Positions 40,020-42,665 of a DNA stretch of 42,665 bases are shown here, in pieces. The notes under the pieces were generated by a model. That model had not been told where the DNA came from. It searched no databases and worked only from the letters and a program-made list of their open reading frames with translations. The number at the start of each line of letters is the position of its first letter. Position 1 is the stretch's first letter. Source of the stretch: Clostridia bacterium. Lineage in GTDB: Bacteria; Bacillota; Clostridia; Christensenellales; Aristaeellaceae. The position numbers were made by a program, and so were the translations under genes. Location: contig JAFZPI010000045.1 in assembly GCA_017552615.1 (NCBI GenBank), forward strand, positions 1 to 42,665. Direction: 5' to 3'.

Positions 40020-40947
40020 GGTTCCCAATCGGGCTGTCATGTGTGAAGTGCTGAAGGAAGCCGCAGCCGCCGGGGACAGGGATGTCGTCGTCCTGTGCAG
40101 CGACAGCCGCGGCAGCGCGTCCCTTTCCTCCTTTGCCGACGCCTATCCCGAGCAGTTCGTGGAAGTGGGCATTGCCGAACAGAACCTGGTCGGCATCGCG
40201 GCCGGGCTGGCCTCCTGCGGGAAGAAGGCGTTCGCCGTTTCCCCCGCGTCCTTCATCTCCACCCGCAGCTACGAGCAGTGCAAGGTGGACTGCGCTTACT
40301 CGGGGACCAATGTGAAGCTCATCGGCATCTCCGGCGGCGTCAGCTATGGCGCTTTGGGCATGAGCCATCACTCCGCCCAGGACATCGCCGCCATGAGCGC
40401 CATCCCCGGCATGAGGGTGTATCTGCCCTCCGACCGGCACCAGACCCGCAAACTCTTTGAGGCGCTCTTGCGGGATACGCAGACCGCCTATGTCCGCCTG
40501 GGACGCAATCCGGTGGAGGATGTCTATGAAGAGGGCCGCGTGCCCTTTGTGATGGACAGGGCCACCGTGCTCGGTGAAGGCAGCGATGTGCTGCTGGTCG
40601 CCTGCGGCGAGATGGTGAAGCCCATCCAGGAGGCGGCCGGGCTGCTGAATGATCGGGGGATCTCCACCGGCGCGCTGGACATGTATTGTGTCAAGCCCCT
40701 CGACAAAGAGGGTTTGCTGAAAGCGGCCGCCGGCAAAAAGCTGATCGTCACGGCGGAGGAACACGCGCCTTTCGGCGGGCTTGGATCGATGGTCGCGCAG
40801 GTGATTGCCGCCCATGATCCCAGACGTGTCATCAATCTGGCGCTCCCGGATGCCCCGGTCATCACGGGCACTTCGCGGGAAGTGTTCGCCTTCTATGGCC
40901 TGACGGGCGAGGGGATCGCGGAAACCGTGAGGAAAGCGTTGTCATGA
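40012..40947 (+). CDS. Transketolase C-terminal (subunit B) half
   Basis: The 311-residue partner carries the pyrimidine-binding domain with the catalytic glutamate in EVGIAEQNLVGIAAG, the segment SPASFISTRSYEQ, and a C-terminal domain (about 185-311). GTG 40012 is preceded by AAGGAGG and overlaps subunit A by 8 bases, giving coupled synthesis. Neither half contains the other's motifs, so both are needed. A GC hairpin lies between this gene and the kinase. The same caution on substrate applies as for subunit A. Confidence 0.92.
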   Translation: MNKVPNRAVMCEVLKEAAAAGDRDVVVLCSDSRGSASLSSFADAYPEQFVEVGIAEQNLVGIAAGLASCGKKAFAVSPASFISTRSYEQCKVDCAYSGTNVKLIGISGGVSYGALGMSHHSAQDIAAMSAIPGMRVYLPSDRHQTRKLFEALLRDTQTAYVRLGRNPVEDVYEEGRVPFVMDRATVLGEGSDVLLVACGEMVKPIQEAAGLLNDRGISTGALDMYCVKPLDKEGLLKAAAGKKLIVTAEEHAPFGGLGSMVAQVIAAHDPRRVINLALPDAPVITGTSREVFAFYGLTGEGIAETVRKALS

Positions 40948-40961
40948 TCTTCAGACGCATA

Positions 40962-40988
40962 CGCCGGGAGGTTCGTTTCCCGGCGTTT
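40962..40988 (+). terminator. Attenuator-like hairpin between transketolase and kinase
   Basis: CGCCGGGA (40962-40969) and TCCCGGCG (40978-40985) form a perfect 8-bp stem with an 8-base loop, followed only by TTT. Partial termination would lower kinase expression relative to the upstream genes. Confidence 0.5.
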
Positions 40989-41004
40989 CTCGGGAGGAGA
41001 GCAG

Positions 41005-42471
41005 ATGAGCAAGTATGTATTGAGCGTGGATCAGAGCACCCAGGGCACCAAAGCCCTTCTCTTTGACGAACAGGGCGAGCTGCGCCGGCGCGCCGATCTT
41101 CCGCACCGCCAGATCATCAGCGACGCCGGCTGGGTTTCCCATGATCCGACGGAAATCTATCGCAATGTGCTGATCACGGCCCGCATGGTGACGGAACAAG
41201 CGGGCATTAGCCCGAACGACATTGTCTGTATGGGGATCAGCAACCAGCGGGAAACGTCTGTCGCGTGGAATCGCGGGACAGGTGAACCTGTCTGCGACGC
41301 GATCGTGTGGCAATGCGCCCGCGCGGCGGACGTCTGCGCCGAGGTTGAGAAAACGGGCATTGGCGAAACCGTGCGCAAACGGACGGGCATTCCCGTTTCG
41401 CCCTATTTCCCCGCCGCCAAACTGGCGTGGATCCTGCGGAATGTGCCGGAGGCCAGGCACCTTGCGGATGCGCATCAGCTGGGCATGGGTACGGTGGATG
41501 CATGGCTGGTCTGGAAACTGACTGGCGCGTACAAAACAGACTTTTCCAACGCCTCCCGCACGCAGCTGTTCAACATCCACCGTCTGCAGTGGGACAGCGA
41601 CATTTGCGCGACCTTTGGCATTCAGACGGATGACCTGCCGGAGGTCACCGCCTCGGACGCAGTTTTCGGCATGACAGATCTGGATGGACTGCTCAGCCAT
41701 CCGATCCCGGTCTGCGGGGTGCTGGGTGATTCCCATGCGGCGCTCTTCGGGCACGGCTGCCTTGGCAGGGGCCAGACGAAGGCGTCTTATGGCACCGGTT
41801 CCTCTATCATGATGAACATCGGCGACGAACCTGTAACGTCCCGAAATGGACTGGTGACATCGCTCGCATGGAAATACAGGGATCGGGTCAGCTATGTGAT
41901 GGAGGGAAATATAAATCATACCGGTGCGGTCATCACCTGGCTGAAGGATCACCTCGGCCTGATCTCCTCCGCCGCTGAAACAGAAGCGCTGGCGCGGCAG
42001 GCAAACCTGGCGGACACGACCGTGCTGGTGCCGGCCTTCACAGGGATGGGTGCGCCGTACTGGAAAAGTGATGCGAAGGCGCTTATCTGCGGCATGAGCC
42101 GTACCACCGGTAAGAGCGAAATTGTCCGGGCAGCGTTGGAGAGCATTGCCTTCCAGATCTGTGACGTGATTTCCGCCATGGAAAAAGATACCGGCATTCC
42201 CCTGTCTGCTCTGCGGGTGGATGGAGGCCCTACCCGCAACGGTTTTCTGATGCAGTTCCAAAGCGACCTGCTGAACACCGCTGTGTCCTGCCCGGACGCG
42301 GAAGAACTCTCCGGCATCGGGGCAGCTTATATGGCGGGCATTTCGGCGGGTGTCTTTTCGGAGAAGGTTCTGCACACGCTGCATTATCGGCAGTTCATGC
42401 CGCGGATGGAAAGCAAAGAACAGATCCGGAAACGCGAAATCTGGGAGGATGCTGTCCGGCGTGCTCTGTGA
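41005..42471 (+). CDS. FGGY-family carbohydrate kinase, candidate apulose kinase
   Basis: The 488-residue kinase has the two-domain FGGY fold: N-terminal phosphate loop VDQSTQGTKALLFDE, ISNQRET, the catalytic base Asp in GVLGDSHAALFGHGC, the segment ASYGTGSSIMMN, and the adenosine motif LRVDGGPTRNGFLMQF. The patches EGNINHTGAVITWL and VPAFTGMGAPYW make it look like glycerol kinase or xylulokinase. Its place behind an isomerase and split transketolase argues for a ketose substrate; apulose kinase (AplK) is the matching known activity. AGGAGAG precedes ATG 41005. It is last in the operon, with no clear terminator in the remaining 190 bases. Glycerol kinase remains the main alternative. Confidence 0.85.
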   Translation: MSKYVLSVDQSTQGTKALLFDEQGELRRRADLPHRQIISDAGWVSHDPTEIYRNVLITARMVTEQAGISPNDIVCMGISNQRETSVAWNRGTGEPVCDAIVWQCARAADVCAEVEKTGIGETVRKRTGIPVSPYFPAAKLAWILRNVPEARHLADAHQLGMGTVDAWLVWKLTGAYKTDFSNASRTQLFNIHRLQWDSDICATFGIQTDDLPEVTASDAVFGMTDLDGLLSHPIPVCGVLGDSHAALFGHGCLGRGQTKASYGTGSSIMMNIGDEPVTSRNGLVTSLAWKYRDRVSYVMEGNINHTGAVITWLKDHLGLISSAAETEALARQANLADTTVLVPAFTGMGAPYWKSDAKALICGMSRTTGKSEIVRAALESIAFQICDVISAMEKDTGIPLSALRVDGGPTRNGFLMQFQSDLLNTAVSCPDAEELSGIGAAYMAGISAGVFSEKVLHTLHYRQFMPRMESKEQIRKREIWEDAVRRAL

Positions 42472-42665
42472 AAAAGATAGTATAGCACAAAAGTGAGCCT
42501 GTGTAAACGTGATAAAACAGCTGCGCACGGCTTACGCATGAATAGAAAGAATAACATGAGCGAGATATTCATCATCATACGCACAGTGCCTGCGGCGTCT
42601 GGCAACGGACATGTTGTCTTTCATACTTTTCAACACAGAGAGCGCAAAGTGACGAATGACTGCGA

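Noticed and set aside
36807-40040. Minus-strand frame of over 1,000 codons across GH1, isomerase and transketolase
   Set aside because: It crosses several real genes, a terminator and a promoter, and has no recognisable motifs.
41005-42471. Assignment of the kinase as plain glycerol kinase
   Set aside because: Sequence alone allows it, but no glycerol facilitator or dehydrogenase is near, and it ends an isomerase-transketolase operon. Kept only as an alternative.
1-42665. CRISPR arrays, rRNA, complete tRNA genes and known riboswitch classes
   Set aside because: I looked for regularly spaced repeats and conserved RNA cores on both strands and saw none; no search tool was available to confirm this.

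Overview
The window looks like chromosome from a GC-rich, gut- or rumen-type Clostridium relative (class Clostridia). The signs are AGGAGG-type ribosome sites, an LplA/LplB/LplC sugar transporter with a YesM/YesN two-component system, YesL, and many cytoplasmic glycosidases. No rRNA, complete tRNA or CRISPR array was seen. Assignment below class level is not possible from sequence reading alone.

Bases 1 to about 5,970 (visibly lower GC) are one end of an integrative mobilizable element: a DUF3987 primase/helicase-like protein cut by the window edge, MobC, an HUH relaxase, a CHC2 zinc-finger protein, an excisionase and a tyrosine integrase. Behind the integrase lie four phased TTGGGTR repeats and a piece matching the 3' end of a tRNA, so an attachment junction is likely there. 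Bases 5,970-6,490 hold one small element-type gene and a strong terminator.

From 6,558 to the end is a large plant-glycan/glycoside utilization region. On the minus strand are a rhamnose operon (rhaB, a FucI/AraA-fold isomerase in place of RhaA, rhaD) and a MATE transporter with a GH3 glycosidase. On the plus strand are yesL plus a tannase-like hydrolase, an ABC importer, the YesM/YesN pair, a secreted protein of unknown function, and a run of six cytoplasmic glycosidases (a DUF5060/DUF5605 hydrolase, GH3, GH2, a GH2-esterase fusion, GH78 and GH1). Last comes a sugar-catabolic operon: FucI-like isomerase, split transketolase and FGGY kinase.

The most interesting result is a shared regulatory signature. 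Five promoters carry two direct half-sites of the form GTCGGATTT exactly 21 bp apart, followed after 26-28 bp by a TATAAT-like -10 box and no good -35 box. This is the geometry expected for an AraC-type activator, and the YesN-type regulator in the middle of the locus is the obvious candidate. The promoters control the MATE-GH3, yesL-hydrolase, ABC transporter, secreted protein/glycosidase and isomerase-transketolase-kinase transcripts. The two-component genes have an ordinary TTTACA/TATAAT promoter.

The isomerase + FGGY kinase + split transketolase set matches the known transketolase route for D-apiose. The DUF5060/DUF5605 hydrolase resembles GH140-type apiosidases, and rhamnosidase and rhamnose genes lie alongside. 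My working model is a coregulated system that imports apiose/rhamnose-bearing plant oligosaccharides or phenolic glycosides, takes them apart in the cytoplasm, feeds the sugars to two dedicated pathways and perhaps exports the aglycone through MATE. The substrate is inference; the gene content and operator pattern are seen directly.
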